Below, piece after piece: positions 34,327 through 44,369 of a stretch of 64,000 bases of DNA (position 1 is the stretch's first letter; every line of letters begins with the position of its first letter). Below the pieces are notes generated by a model. It saw nothing but the letters and a program-made list of their open reading frames with translations, did no database searches and was not told the DNA's origin. The DNA is from Actinomycetales bacterium (GTDB lineage Bacteria > Actinomycetota > Actinomycetes > Actinomycetales > Cellulomonadaceae), in contig JAHLLI010000006.1 of NCBI GenBank assembly GCA_020444245.1, positions 124,001-188,000 on the forward strand. Direction: 5' to 3'. The position numbers were made by a program, and so were the translations under genes.

Positions 34327-34704
34327 ATGACAGTCCCAACGGTCCCGACACGTGACCCCCAGCCGACCGCACCCGAGCAACCGGGTGCCGGCCTGACCAG
34401 ACGGGCCTACGTCGTCAATCTGGCCTACGTCGCCTGGTTCTGGGTGATGTTCGCGGCCGGGTACTGGGTCTACTCCTGGTTCGATCTCGACCCGTCGGCG
34501 GGGCAGCCGCTCCGCGATGCGGGCCTTGCCGGATGGGTCGCAACGATCGGCTATGCGCTGGTGGCCACGTCGCCCAGCTGGGTCGGTGCCTGGTTCGCCG
34601 GCCGCGCCCGCGTCGTCGGCGCCGGCAGAGCGGGGACCATCGCGCTGGTCGTCAACCTCGTGGTCGGCGCAGGGCTGTTCGTCGCGATGCTGGCCGTGGT
34701 GTAG
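34327..34704 (+). CDS. small three-helix membrane protein, 125 aa
   Basis: Three hydrophobic segments: VVNLAYVAWFWVMFAAGYWV, GWVATIGYALVATSPSWVGA and TIALVVNLVVGAGLFVAMLA. The N-terminus is Pro/Thr-rich. ATG 34327 has GGGAGG eight bases upstream, favoured over TTG 34303. Family not recognised. Confidence 0.72.
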   Translation: MTVPTVPTRDPQPTAPEQPGAGLTRRAYVVNLAYVAWFWVMFAAGYWVYSWFDLDPSAGQPLRDAGLAGWVATIGYALVATSPSWVGAWFAGRARVVGAGRAGTIALVVNLVVGAGLFVAMLAVV

Positions 34705-34723
34705 GTCAGGCCGGGGTGTAGGT

Positions 34724-34743
34724 CGGGCCTGGAGACCGGCCCG
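34724..34743 (+). terminator. short hairpin after the small membrane protein gene
   Basis: CGGGCC and GGCCCG arms with an 8-base loop, 20 bases after the stop. Plausible terminator without U-run. Confidence 0.4.
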
Positions 34744-34827
34744 CCGACGCCGTGACCTGCGTCCGAGCGCACCACGGCGGTCGGCGCCGCGCGCCCCTGG
34801 GTCTTCCTCGCCTGGCACGATGACGCG

Positions 34828-35387
34828 GTGCCAGGCGCTGAGCTCACCGCAGCGGCCCTGTCGCTCCACGCCGTGCGCCTGCTCGGGTACGCGGAGACCG
34901 GCGCGGTCGCCAGGCGGGCGGTACGGCGGGGTGGTCACTGACCGATCGGAGTCGATCGGAGGATGAGCAGCACCTTGCCGCGGAGCTCGAGGCGACCGGG
35001 GCGAGGCCGACGGTGGTGCGGGCGCACACGCGCTTCCTGCCCGCCAACGCCCGCTTCCAGGACGCTGTGACGCGTTGGCAGGTCCGACCGGCTCCCGGCG
35101 AGCCGCTGGCGGCGAACGACCACACCGACCACCGCTGGGACGATCGGGTCCCGGAGGATCTCGGCTCGCTCGGTCGCATCCTTGGCTCGCTGACCGACGA
35201 GCTGGCCGCCTCGCTGCCACGCTTCAGCGGCTACGACCAGCGGTACGACGCCGCCCTGTCGCGCGCGGTCGACGGTCACGACCGGTGGGTCGACGGCGTG
35301 GGGATCGACTCCTGCCACCTCGTGTGGATGCAGATGCACGAGGATCTCCTGGCGACCCTTGGGCTCGACCGAGCCGACGGGGACTGA
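34828..35387 (+). pseudogene. broken regulator-like gene (deletion and frameshift in the HTH region)
   Basis: A 37-residue opening from GTG 34828 (ELTAAALSLHAVRLLGYAET then GAVARRA) looks like the first helices of a winged-helix domain, but the frame stops at 34939-34941. Another frame, with no ATG or GTG before 35013, resumes with GWSLTDRSRSEDEQHLAAEL and runs to 35387 (DHTDHRWDDRVPEDL, GYDQRYDAALSRAVDG, VGIDSCHLVWMQMHEDLLAT). The two parts read as one protein missing roughly 25-30 residues of the HTH. The C-terminal part could still be translated from GTG 35013 (124 aa). Confidence 0.6.
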
Positions 35388-35570
35388 CCGCCCCTACCCG
35401 CGCCGGAGCCGCCCGACCTCGATCCGGACCGGCTCGCGCAGCGACTGCCCGACGACGCAGCCCGGCGCAGCCCAGGAGCGCCTCGCCCGGCACCGGGCGC
35501 GCGCGGCGGACGGCGAGTCGCGCTCCGTGTTCAACCTTCGCCGCCGCCGGTGCGTGTTAGGAGTGTGGGT

Positions 35571-36143
35571 ATGTCCGGGGCGGAGTCGGTGGCGAGCGCG
35601 CAGGGGGCGTTCGTGACCGGCGACGAGATCGAGATCGCCGCCGCGGACGGCGTGAGCCATGAGCAGGAGTTCGCGGAGTTCTTCCGGGCCGCGCGCGACC
35701 CCCTGTACCGGATGGCCTACCTGCTGAGCGGGGACCCGCACCGTGCGGAAGACCTGGTGCAGCAGACGTTCGAGCGGACCTGGCGGTCGTGGCGCTCGGC
35801 GCGGCGCGGGGACCCGATGGCCTGGGCGCGGCGCGTCCTGGCGAACCTGCGCATCGACACCTGGCGTCGGACCCGTCGCGAGGTGCTGACCGGCCACACG
35901 CCGGAGGGGGCCGTCGACGGCGGCGAGCGGGCGGTCGACGGGCGCGACGCGATCGTGCGAGCGCTCCTCACGCTGCCGGTCAGGCAACGCCGCATCGTGG
36001 TGCTGCGCCACCTGCTCGAGCTCAGCGAGGCCGAGGTGGCCGCCGAGCTCGGCGTGTCGGTCGGCACCGTCAAGTCGACGGCATCACGGGCGATGGCCCG
36101 GCTCCGGGACACCTTGGACACGGCAGGAGGCGCGAGGTCATGA
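35571..36143 (+). CDS. ECF RNA polymerase sigma factor, SigE family
   Basis: A 190-aa group IV sigma factor. Region 2 includes DPLYRMAYLLSGDPHRAEDL and VQQTFERTWRSW; region 4 is LPVRQRRIVVLRHLLELSEA and VAAELGVSVGTVKSTASRAM. This is the SigE-like actinobacterial type with YLL-GD-HxAEDLVQ. ATG 35571 has TTAGGAG seven bases upstream. Its TGA overlaps the ATG of the next gene, so a membrane propeller protein is made with it and may act as its anti-sigma factor (inference). Confidence 0.92.
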   Translation: MSGAESVASAQGAFVTGDEIEIAAADGVSHEQEFAEFFRAARDPLYRMAYLLSGDPHRAEDLVQQTFERTWRSWRSARRGDPMAWARRVLANLRIDTWRRTRREVLTGHTPEGAVDGGERAVDGRDAIVRALLTLPVRQRRIVVLRHLLELSEAEVAAELGVSVGTVKSTASRAMARLRDTLDTAGGARS

Positions 36144-37558
36144 GCATCGACACCGACCGGTTCGCCGGCGAGCTGCGAGCCCGGCTCGAGATCGAGGAGC
36201 TGCATTCCACCCTGGACTTCGACACCGTGCTCGCCGGCAGCAAGCGGGCACGACGGCGGCGCGCGGTGGTCGCCTCGACCGTGGCGGCGGGAGCGCTGGT
36301 CGCAACTGTGCTCGCCGGTCCGCCGTTGGTCGACCTGGGGCACCGGATGGCCGACGCCGCCCGGCGCGAGCGGCTCGCGGGCGTCGACGGAGCAGCCGGC
36401 GACCTGTCCAAGCCGCTGAACGTGGCGTGGCAGGCCAGCGGCGCGTTCGCGGGCGTGTCCGAGCCCAGCGGGACGATCCTGCTCGACACGGATCACTCGT
36501 TCGAGGCCCTCGACGCTGCGACGGGGCAGGTGCGGTGGTCGGTCGCCGAGGACGCGGACCACTCCTGCAGCCCGGCCGCGGTGACCGCTTCCGGGACCGC
36601 GGCTGACGGGCCTGACGGGGTGCTGTGCGTCAGCCCGGCCGACGGGACCATGCAGGTGCGCGACGTGGCTACCGGCGACGTGGTCGCCACCGAGACCAGC
36701 GACTGGCGCGAGTGGCACGCCGCTCTGGTGGATGGCGCACTCGTGGTCGTCGGCGTCGACCAGGAGGGACACGCGGTCGCACGCAGCACCGATCCCGCGA
36801 CCGGCGACGTGAACTGGACCTATCGCGGCGAGACGACGATCCCTCCGGGCGGCGACGGGTTCGGGATGGACGTCGGCCCTGGCATCGTGGGTCTGGCCGC
36901 CGGGGCGTGGAGCGTGAACCTCGACCCGGCGACCGGCGAGCCGGTCGCGGCGGACGGTGCGGCCGAGCACCACCCGGTCGAGCTCGCCGGCGGGCTCACG
37001 GCCATCCAGTCGGGCGCTCCGAACGGGGCGCCCGACGCCTGGAGCGTGCGAGTCCTCGGCCGTGACGGCACCGAGCTGCTTCGAATGCCGGGGATCCTCG
37101 AGCAGCCCCCCGTCGACGACGGGAGCGTGCCTGGGCTGGTCTTCGTCCTCAATCTCGAGACCAACGCCATCGATGTCATCGACGTCACGACGGGCACGAC
37201 GCTCTGGTCTCACGGCGGGTTCCGGCCCGACGTGCTCGTCGATGGCTTCCTGGTCGCCACGTCCAACACCGGCGGCAAGCTCCGAGTCGTGGACGCCACG
37301 ACCGGCGAGCAGGTGTGGACCGCTCAGCTCCACCTGCCGAACGTCGGCCTCGCACCGCTCACGGACGGCGTGAACGTGCTGACGTTGGAGGAAGCAGCGG
37401 GGGAGCCGAACCTCGTCGCGCGGGACCTGGCGACCGGGAGCGTTGTCTGGGCCCAGCCCTGGGACCCGGGCGGCGCGTCTTGGGCTCTCCTGCATGCCCT
37501 GCCTTCCGGCGACGTGCTCGCGACCACGGACAGCGGCGTCACGATCTTCAGGCCGTAG
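36140..37558 (+). CDS. membrane-anchored PQQ-like beta-propeller protein coupled to the sigma factor
   Basis: A 472-aa protein with a cytoplasmic N-terminus of about 50 residues (ELRARLEIEELHSTLDFDTV), one membrane helix (AVVASTVAAGALVATVLAG), and an extracytoplasmic propeller with blades such as ALDAATGQVRWSVA, DPATGDVNWTYRG and VVDATTGEQVWTAQL. Overlaps the sigma-factor gene by 4 bases. The layout fits a transmembrane anti-sigma or sensor, though no zinc HxxxCxxC motif is present. Distant paralogue of the proteins at 11160-12263 and 22932-24065. Confidence 0.82.
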   Translation: MSIDTDRFAGELRARLEIEELHSTLDFDTVLAGSKRARRRRAVVASTVAAGALVATVLAGPPLVDLGHRMADAARRERLAGVDGAAGDLSKPLNVAWQASGAFAGVSEPSGTILLDTDHSFEALDAATGQVRWSVAEDADHSCSPAAVTASGTAADGPDGVLCVSPADGTMQVRDVATGDVVATETSDWREWHAALVDGALVVVGVDQEGHAVARSTDPATGDVNWTYRGETTIPPGGDGFGMDVGPGIVGLAAGAWSVNLDPATGEPVAADGAAEHHPVELAGGLTAIQSGAPNGAPDAWSVRVLGRDGTELLRMPGILEQPPVDDGSVPGLVFVLNLETNAIDVIDVTTGTTLWSHGGFRPDVLVDGFLVATSNTGGKLRVVDATTGEQVWTAQLHLPNVGLAPLTDGVNVLTLEEAAGEPNLVARDLATGSVVWAQPWDPGGASWALLHALPSGDVLATTDSGVTIFRP

Positions 37559-37599
37559 CCCCGGCGCCACGCCGTCCCAGCCCCACCCGACACGCCGAA

Positions 37600-37629
37600 G
37601 GGGCGGCCGCCCCGTCGGGCGACCGCCCC
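37600..37629. terminator. bidirectional hairpin between convergent genes
   Basis: GGGGCGG (37600-37606) and CCGCCCC (37623-37629) form a stem. A shorter alternative palindrome, GGGGCGGCCGCCCC, overlaps the left arm. It lies between the stops of the convergent propeller gene and aceE. Confidence 0.65.
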
Positions 37630-37669
37630 TCCCTCACGCCTCGCGCGTCACGCGCCTCGCGCTACGACC

Positions 37670-40414
37670 TCACGCGTCCCCGCCGGCCATCCCGGACGAC
37701 CCGGCGCGCACGTCGTGCAGCGAGTACTTCGCGATGGCCTTCTCCGGCAGGTCGGCGGGCACCTGACCGCGCGCCGCGAGCATCTGCAGCGCCTTGACCA
37801 CCATCGACGGGCCGTCGATCTTGAAGAACCGTCGCGCCGCCGCGCGGGTGTCGGAGAACCCGAACCCGTCGGCACCGAGCACCTCGTAGTCGCCGGGGAC
37901 CCACTTGCGTACCTGGTCGGCCACCAGGTGGTTGTAGTCCGACGTCGCCACGAACGGCCCGGTCGCGTCGCGCAGCTTCTTGGTGAGGTAGGCCGTGCGC
38001 CGCTCCGCCTCGGGGTGCAGGAAGTTGTGCTGGTCCGCCTCCACGCCGTCGCGCCGCAGCTCGTTCCAGGACGTCACCGACCACACGTCGGCCTGCACGC
38101 CCCAGTCGGCCTCGAGCAGCTCGGCGGCCTCCAGGGCCCACGGCACGCCCACGCCGGACGCCATGAGCTGGGCCTTGGGTCCGCTGCCGTTGGCGCCCTG
38201 ACGGATGCGGTGCAGTCCCCGAAGGATGCCCTCGACGTCCACGTCCTCCGGCTCGGCCGGCTGCGGCATCGGCTCGTTGTAGACCGTCAGGTAGTACATG
38301 ACGTTCGGGTCGCGCGGGTCGGTGTCGCCGTACATCCGGTTCAGGCCGTCCCGCACGATGTGGCGGATCTCGTACCCGTAGGCGGGGTCGTAGTGGATCA
38401 CCGCGGGGTTGGTCTGCGCGAGGAGCGGGGAGTGCCCGTCCGCGTGCTGCAGGCCCTCACCGGTCAGCGTGGTGCGCCCGGCCGTCGCCCCGACGATGAA
38501 CCCGCGGGTCATCTGGTCGCCGGCGGCCCAGAACTGGTCGCCGGTGCGCTGGAAGCCGAACATCGAGTAGAAGATGTAGAACGGCACCATCGCCTGGCCG
38601 TGCGTCGCGTACGACGTGCCGACGGACTGGAACACCGCGGCGGATCCCGCCTCGTTGATGCCGGTGTGCAGGATCTGACCCTGCTGCGACTCCTTGTAGG
38701 AGAGCATCAGGTCCGCGTCCACCGACACGTAGTTCTGGCCGTTGGTGTTGAAGATCTTCGCGGTCGGGAAGATCGCGTCCAGGCCGAACGTGCGGGCCTC
38801 GTCGGGGATGATCGGCACGATCCGGTGGCCGAAGTCCTTGTCCTTCATGAGGTCCTTGAGCAGCCGGACGAACGCCATGGTCGTGGCGACGTTCTGCTGC
38901 CCCGAGCCCTTGGCCAGACCCTCGTAGGCGGTCTCGGTCGGGAGCTTGACCGGCTCGTAGGCGCTGCGCCGCTCGGGCACGAAGCCGCCCAGCACCTTGC
39001 GCCGGGCCATCATGTACTCGATCTCCGGCGAGTCCATCCCCGGGTGGTAGTACGGCGCGTTGAACGGGTCCTCGAGCTGCTCGTCGCTGATCGGCAGGTG
39101 CAGGAAGTCGCGCAGCTGCTTGAGGTCGTCCTGCTTGAGCTTCTTCATCTGGTGGGTCGCGTTGCGGCCCGCGAACGACGTGCCCAGGCCGTAGCCCTTG
39201 ATGGTGTGCGCGATGACCACCGTCGGCTGGCCGGTGTGCTCCACGGCCGAGGCGTATGCGGCGTAGACCTTGCGGTAGTCGTGCCCGCCGCGCTTGAGCG
39301 CCCAGATCTCGTCGTCGGTCATCTTGTCGACGAGCGCCTTGGTGCGCGGGTCGCGCCCGAAGAAGTGCTCGCGGATGTACGCGCCGTCGTTGGCCCGGAA
39401 CGTCTGGTAGTCCCCGTCCACGGTCTCGTTCATGATGTTGACGAGCGCGCGGTCCTTGTCCGCGTTGAGCAGGACGTCCCACCCGCGGCCCCAGATCACC
39501 TTGATGACGTTCCAGCCGGCACCCCGGAAGTACGCCTCGAGCTCCTGGATGATCTTGCCGTTGCCGCGCACCGGGCCGTCCAGGCGCTGCAGGTTCGCGT
39601 TGACCACGAACGTCAGGTTGTCCAGGCCCTGCTGGGCGGCCAGCTGGAGCATCCCCCGGCTCTCCGGCTCGTCCATCTCGCCGTCGCCGAGGAACGCCCA
39701 CACCCGCTGCTGGGAGGTGTCCTTGATGCCGCGCATGTGCAGGTACTTGTTGAACCACGCCTGGTAGATCGCGGAGGCCGGGCCCAGGCCCATCGACACC
39801 GTCGGGAACTCCCACAGGTCCGGCATCAGCCGGGGGTGCGGGTAGGAGGACAACCCGCCGTGCGGCCCGGACTTCTCCTGGCGGAAGGCGTCCAGCTGCT
39901 CCTCGGTCAGGCGCCCCTCGAGGAACGCACGTGCGTAGACGCCCGGCGCTGCATGGCCCTGGAAGTACACCTGGTCGCCGCCGCCGGGGTGGTCCTTGCC
40001 CTTGAAGAAGTGGTTGAGGCCCACCTCGTACAGCGTCGACACCGAGGCGTAGGAGGAGATGTGCCCGCCCACCGCGACGTCGGGGCGCTGGGCGCGAGTG
40101 ACCATCACCGCGGCGTTCCAACGGATGAGACGCCGGTACAGGCGCTCGGTCTGCTCGTCGCCCGGGAAGTACGGCTCCTCGTGCACACCGATGGTGTTCA
40201 CGTAGGGCGTGGTGATCGCGGTGGGGATCATGACGTTGCGCTCGCGGGCGCGGCGCAGCAGAGACAGCAGCACGTAGCGGGCCCGCGGGCCGCCGCGCTC
40301 GTCGACCAGGGCGTCCAGCGCCTCCATCCACTCCCCGGTCTCGTCGGGGTCGAAGTCCGGGACCTGGCTGAGCAGCCCGTTGATCAGGGGTCCGGTCATC
40401 TCGTGGCTCGCCAC
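37670..40414 (-). CDS. aceE: pyruvate dehydrogenase E1 component, homodimeric type
   Basis: A 914-aa thiamine-diphosphate enzyme that decarboxylates pyruvate and passes the acetyl group to E2. The ThDP site reads [12 protein letters not shown] with [15 protein letters not shown]; other hallmarks are [25 protein letters not shown] and YYLTVYNEP. Length matches actinobacterial AceE. Start at GTG 40414 with GAGGTGAGG upstream; E2 and E3 are not in the window, which is usual for actinobacteria. Confidence 0.97.
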   Translation of the reverse strand: MASHEMTGPLINGLLSQVPDFDPDETGEWMEALDALVDERGGPRARYVLLSLLRRARERNVMIPTAITTPYVNTIGVHEEPYFPGDEQTERLYRRLIRWNAAVMVTRAQRPDVAVGGHISSYASVSTLYEVGLNHFFKGKDHPGGGDQVYFQGHAAPGVYARAFLEGRLTEEQLDAFRQEKSGPHGGLSSYPHPRLMPDLWEFPTVSMGLGPASAIYQAWFNKYLHMRGIKDTSQQRVWAFLGDGEMDEPESRGMLQLAAQQGLDNLTFVVNANLQRLDGPVRGNGKIIQELEAYFRGAGWNVIKVIWGRGWDVLLNADKDRALVNIMNETVDGDYQTFRANDGAYIREHFFGRDPRTKALVDKMTDDEIWALKRGGHDYRKVYAAYASAVEHTGQPTVVIAHTIKGYGLGTSFAGRNATHQMKKLKQDDLKQLRDFLHLPISDEQLEDPFNAPYYHPGMDSPEIEYMMARRKVLGGFVPERRSAYEPVKLPTETAYEGLAKGSGQQNVATTMAFVRLLKDLMKDKDFGHRIVPIIPDEARTFGLDAIFPTAKIFNTNGQNYVSVDADLMLSYKESQQGQILHTGINEAGSAAVFQSVGTSYATHGQAMVPFYIFYSMFGFQRTGDQFWAAGDQMTRGFIVGATAGRTTLTGEGLQHADGHSPLLAQTNPAVIHYDPAYGYEIRHIVRDGLNRMYGDTDPRDPNVMYYLTVYNEPMPQPAEPEDVDVEGILRGLHRIRQGANGSGPKAQLMASGVGVPWALEAAELLEADWGVQADVWSVTSWNELRRDGVEADQHNFLHPEAERRTAYLTKKLRDATGPFVATSDYNHLVADQVRKWVPGDYEVLGADGFGFSDTRAAARRFFKIDGPSMVVKALQMLAARGQVPADLPEKAIAKYSLHDVRAGSSGMAGGDA

Positions 40415-40677
40415 CGGCGCACCTCACCTCTCGTCCGTCCCGCTCGGGACCGGTCGGTCCGCGCGGGTCTCGGTTGCCTCCGACGCGCTCAGGCGTGTGC
40501 GCAGTCGTCCTAGGCATTCTCCTGGGTCGGAGGGCCCATGTCACACCGAGGCGTGCCTTGCCGGGCACCGGGTTCGCGGCGCGGGTGTGGCACTTGCCGC
40601 GAGCCTGCGGGATGCTGTGATCTACTGCGACGCCAGACCGTGCTCGTGCACGGCCCGATCGAGAGGAACCTGCACCG

Positions 40678-41085
40678 GTGGGATCGACCGCGACGAACGG
40701 CGGCCTTCGCCTCGGATTCGAGTCCGGACAGGTGGTCCAGGAGTTCGGCCACGGCGATGACGTGGACGGCCAGGTGCTCGAGCAGATCGCCGCCATCACG
40801 GGTCAGGCGCTCGAGGACGAGGACTTCGACGACGTCGTCGACGCCGTCGTCCTGTGGTGGCGTGACGGTGACGGAGACCTGACCGACGCGCTGCTCGACG
40901 TGTGCACGACGCTCGACGAGGGCGGCTTCGTCTGGCTCTTCACGCCCAAGACGGGCCGTCCGGGCACGGTGGAGCACACCGAGATCGAGGAGGCCGCGAC
41001 CACGGCCGGCCTGCACGCGACCAGCACCGTCGCGATCGGCCCGGAGTGGTCCGGGACGCGGCTCGGCACCCGCAAGGGGCGCTGA
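40678..41085 (+). CDS. DUF3052 domain-containing protein
   Basis: A 135-aa actinobacterial protein recognised by GGLRLGFESGQVVQEFGHGD and LFTPKTGRPGTVEHTEIEEA. Cytoplasmic. GTG start with GAGAGGA upstream. It is divergent from aceE, its usual neighbour in actinobacteria. The 263-base gap between the two holds no other gene I can see; promoters for both must lie there. Role unknown. Confidence 0.88.
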   Translation: MGSTATNGGLRLGFESGQVVQEFGHGDDVDGQVLEQIAAITGQALEDEDFDDVVDAVVLWWRDGDGDLTDALLDVCTTLDEGGFVWLFTPKTGRPGTVEHTEIEEAATTAGLHATSTVAIGPEWSGTRLGTRKGR

Positions 41086-41129
41086 GCGGGCAGGGTCCCT
41101 ACACGGACCTGCGCCGGTAGGCTCCCAGC

Positions 41130-41206
41130 GGGCCTGTAGCTCAGGTGGTCAGAGCGCCGCGCTTACACCGCGGAGGTCGTCGGTTCGAGACCGGCCGGGC
41201 CCACCA
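41130..41206 (+). tRNA. tRNA-Val (UAC)
   Basis: Acceptor GGGCCTG pairs with CGGGCCC, anticodon stem CCGCG/CGCGG encloses loop CTTACAC (anticodon TAC), T-arm GTCGG-TTCGAGA-CCGGC, discriminator A at 41203, CCA encoded at 41204-41206. Confidence 0.96.
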
Positions 41207-41306
41207 CCCCGACATGGCGAACCCCTGAGGTGCGACTCCCCGCCGGCCCGCACGGCGCCGGCCGGTCCGGTTCGCGACCGGCGGCCACCCGGGCTTGACT
41301 GGGGGG

Positions 41307-42278
41307 ATGCGATACGTGGACACCCCGGCAGCGACGCCGGTCTCGGTCATCGGTCTGGGCACCTGGCAGTTCGGCTCCGCGGAGTGGGGGTACGGCCAGG
41401 ACTACGAGCAGCGCACGGCCGCCCTGGTCAAGCGCGCGCTGGACAGCGGGATCACGCTGTTCGACACCGCGGAGATCTACGGCCGAGGGCGCAGCGAACG
41501 GCTGCTGGGCGCGGCGCTGGGCGACCGGCGGCCGGAGGCGTTCCTGGCCACCAAGATCTTCCCCGTGCTTCCGATCGCGCCGGTGGTCGAGCAGCGGGCC
41601 GTGGCCAGTGCGGCGCGGCTCGGCGTCCAGCGTCTGGACCTGTACCAGGTGCACCAGCCCAATCCCGTGGTCCGCGACACCTCGACGATGCCCGGCATGC
41701 GGGCACTGCAGGACATCGGGCTCGTCGACCAGGTGGGGGTGAGCAACTACTCGCTGGAACGCTGGCTCGCCGCGCAGGACGCACTGGGCCGGCCGGTGCT
41801 GTCCAACCAGGTGCAGTACTCGCTCGCCCACCGCGGCCCGGAGGACGACCTGCTGCCGTACGCCGCCGAGCACGACCGCCTGGTCATCGCCTACAGCCCC
41901 CTGGCCCAGGGCCTGCTGTCCGGCCGCTACAGCGCAGACAACCCGCCGTCGGGCCGGGTCCGTCGGATCAACCCGCTGTTCCTGCCGGAGAACCTCGAGC
42001 GCGCCGCTCCGCTGCTCGCGACCCTGCGTGAGGTCGCCGACGCGCACGACATCACCATGTCGCAGGCCGCGCTGGCCTACGTGGTGTACCACCCGCGGGT
42101 GGTGGCGATCCCCGGCGCGTCGAGCGAGGCGCAGGTCGAGGCCAACGCGGCCGCCGGGGACGTCCGGCTGGCCGAGGACGAGGCCGCGGCGCTCGCGGCG
42201 GCGGCCAGGGCGTTCCGGCCGGTCACCGGGCGGCAGGCGGTGGGCCCGCTGATCCGCGAGGCCCGCGCCAAGCGCTGA
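41307..42278 (+). CDS. aldo/keto reductase
   Basis: A 323-aa TIM-barrel NADPH-dependent reductase. Catalytic tetrad: Asp and Tyr in FDTAEIYG, Lys in ATKIFP, His in YQVHQPN; GVSNYSLERW and the NADP-loop IPGASSEAQVEAN follow. ATG after GGGGGG. Near the AKR branch that includes voltage-gated K+ channel beta-like and sugar aldehyde reductases; substrate not deducible. Confidence 0.92.
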   Translation: MRYVDTPAATPVSVIGLGTWQFGSAEWGYGQDYEQRTAALVKRALDSGITLFDTAEIYGRGRSERLLGAALGDRRPEAFLATKIFPVLPIAPVVEQRAVASAARLGVQRLDLYQVHQPNPVVRDTSTMPGMRALQDIGLVDQVGVSNYSLERWLAAQDALGRPVLSNQVQYSLAHRGPEDDLLPYAAEHDRLVIAYSPLAQGLLSGRYSADNPPSGRVRRINPLFLPENLERAAPLLATLREVADAHDITMSQAALAYVVYHPRVVAIPGASSEAQVEANAAAGDVRLAEDEAAALAAAARAFRPVTGRQAVGPLIREARAKR

Positions 42279-42438
42279 GGCGCGACGGGTGTTCGGGGCT
42301 GAGCGGCCCACGCGGATCATGGTGCTGGTGGTGCTCGAGGGGCCGGTGGTGCGTCCCGCGTGTCGCCTCAGCCACGGGCGTCACCTCCGCGTGGGCTGCT
42401 CGCGTACCTGCGCGTCGGCGGCTCGGTAGGTTCGGGGC

Positions 42439-43638
42439 GTGAGCGCGACCCTGGCCGACGTCGTCGGTCTCCTGGAGACCTGGTTCCCGCCCTCGACCGC
42501 CGAGTCCTGGGACGCGCCCGGGACGGTGTGCGGGGACCCGGCGGCGCCCGTGCGGCGCGTGATGCTCGCGGTGGACCCGACCGCGGCCGTGGTCGACGAA
42601 GCCCTCGCGTGGGGCGCCGACCTGCTGTTCACCCACCACCCCCTGTTCCTGCGGCCGGTCCACTCGGTCGCCGCGACCACCTACAAGGGCGCGCTGGTGC
42701 ACCGGCTGGTGCGCGGCGGGTGCGCGCTGCACGCGGCCCACACCAACGCCGATGCGGCCACCGGCGGCGTCGCTGACGCGCTCGCCGAGCTCATGGGGCT
42801 CCAGGGCACGACGCCGCTGGTGCCGCTGCCCGAGCCCGCCACGGACAAGATCGTGGTCTTCGTGCCCCGCGACCGCACCCAGGCCGTGCTCGATGCGATG
42901 GCCTCGGCAGGCGCCGGGGCGATGGGTCAGTACAGTCGGGCGGCGTTCTGGGGCGAGGGCACCGGCACGTTCCTGCCCGGCACAGCTGCTCGGCCGGCGA
43001 TCGGCCACCCCGGCGAGGTCGAGATCGTGGGGGAGAACCGTCTGGAGATGATCGCGCCGCGCTCCCGGCGGGCCGCCGTCATCCGCGCGATGCTCGACGC
43101 GCACCCGTACGAGGAGGTCGCGTTCGACGTCCTGGAGCCGGCCGCGTTGCCGTCCGGCATCGGTACCGGCCGGGTCGGGACGCTGCCCGAGCCCACCACG
43201 CTGCGGGCCTTCGCCCAGCGGGTCGTCGACGCGCTGCCGCGCACCGTGGGCGGCGTGCGGGTGGCCGGCGCGCCCGACGCGCAGGTGCGCACGGTGGCCG
43301 TGGTCGGCGGCGCCGGCGACTCGCTGTTCGACGCCGTGCGGGCCAGCGGCGCGGACGTGTACGTGACCGCCGACCTGCGCCACCACCCGGCGTCCGAGCT
43401 GCGCGAACGCGCCGCGCTCGAGGCCGGCTCGAGCGACCCGGCGGTGGGCACCCCCTACCTGGTGGAGGTCTCGCACGCGGCGAGCGAGTGGCCGTGGCTG
43501 GCCGGTGCCGCGCGGCGCCTGGAGGCCGAGATCGCGCAGCGTCGGCCCGGCACTACGGTGGAGACCCGCGTGAGCACGCTGCCCACCGACCCTTGGACGT
43601 TCCGCCTGGACCCCGACGCCTCCGGAGGCCTGCCATGA
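42439..43638 (+). CDS. Nif3-like dinuclear metal centre protein
   Basis: A 399-aa NIF3/YbgI family protein (often labelled GTP cyclohydrolase 1 type 2). Metal-site motifs: FTHHPLFLRPV near the N-terminus, HAAHTNADAA, and the C-terminal TADLRHHPASELRERA and VEVSHAASEW. A YqfO-like insert lies between the halves. Overlaps by 4 bases the zinc-ribbon gene, a gene order conserved in actinobacteria. Confidence 0.9.
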   Translation: MSATLADVVGLLETWFPPSTAESWDAPGTVCGDPAAPVRRVMLAVDPTAAVVDEALAWGADLLFTHHPLFLRPVHSVAATTYKGALVHRLVRGGCALHAAHTNADAATGGVADALAELMGLQGTTPLVPLPEPATDKIVVFVPRDRTQAVLDAMASAGAGAMGQYSRAAFWGEGTGTFLPGTAARPAIGHPGEVEIVGENRLEMIAPRSRRAAVIRAMLDAHPYEEVAFDVLEPAALPSGIGTGRVGTLPEPTTLRAFAQRVVDALPRTVGGVRVAGAPDAQVRTVAVVGGAGDSLFDAVRASGADVYVTADLRHHPASELRERAALEAGSSDPAVGTPYLVEVSHAASEWPWLAGAARRLEAEIAQRRPGTTVETRVSTLPTDPWTFRLDPDASGGLP

Positions 43639-44369
43639 CCACTGCACCCGTGGCCGACCAGCACCGACTGCTCGAGGTGCAGGCCCTGGACACCCGCGGC
43701 CAGCAGCTCGACCACGCCCGGCGCACGCACCCGTTGCGCGCCAAGGTCGCCGAGATCGAGGACCGGCTGGGCGAGGCGGAGATGGCGGTGTCCGCCGCCC
43801 GGACCACCGTCGGCGACACCCGTCGCGAGCTGGCCAAGGCCGAGGCCGACGTCGAGCAGGTGCGCACCCGGGCCGAGCGCGACCAGGCCCGCATGCAGGC
43901 CGGAGGCAGCGCCAAGGACGTCCAGGCGCTGTCCGGCGAGCTCGAGTCGCTGGCCCGCCGCACCGAGGCGCTCGAGGAGATCGAGCTCGAGGTGATGGAG
44001 CGTCTGGAGTCGCAGGAGGCCGAGCTGGCCGAGGCGACGGCGACCCACGAGCGCCTGACCGCCGAGCTCGCGTCGGCCGAGCGAGAGCTGGCCTCCGCGA
44101 TCACCGTGCTGGACGCCGAGGCCACCACCGTCGCGGCCGAGCGGGCCGAGAAGGTCGCAGGCCTCGACGCCGGTCTGGTGAGCCTTTACGAGCGGCTGCG
44201 CGCCCAGCTCGGCGGCCTGGCGGTCGCGGCCCTGCGCGGGCGGACCTGCGAGGGCTGCCGCCTGGAGCTCAACCCGAGCGACGTCGCCCACCTCACCGCT
44301 GCGCCGCCCGAGCAGGTGGTCCGCTGCGAGGAGTGCGGCCGGATCCTGGTGCGCGGGGCCGCCCGGTGA
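43635..44369 (+). CDS. C4-type zinc ribbon/coiled-coil protein (DUF164)
   Basis: A 244-aa protein: a long coiled coil (residues about 10-185, Glu/Ala/Arg heptads) ending in a zinc ribbon with two cysteine pairs, CEGCRLELN and CEECGRIL. ATGA overlap with the Nif3 gene and GTGA overlap with the phosphatase gene make a tightly coupled operon. The family may bind nucleic acid or act as a chaperone; unproven. Confidence 0.9.
   Translation: MTTAPVADQHRLLEVQALDTRGQQLDHARRTHPLRAKVAEIEDRLGEAEMAVSAARTTVGDTRRELAKAEADVEQVRTRAERDQARMQAGGSAKDVQALSGELESLARRTEALEEIELEVMERLESQEAELAEATATHERLTAELASAERELASAITVLDAEATTVAAERAEKVAGLDAGLVSLYERLRAQLGGLAVAALRGRTCEGCRLELNPSDVAHLTAAPPEQVVRCEECGRILVRGAAR

Noticed and set aside
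37715-40513. A 932-codon open frame antisense to aceE
   Set aside because: Low-complexity Val/His/Arg/Gly composition complementary to aceE; no start-site support or family likeness.
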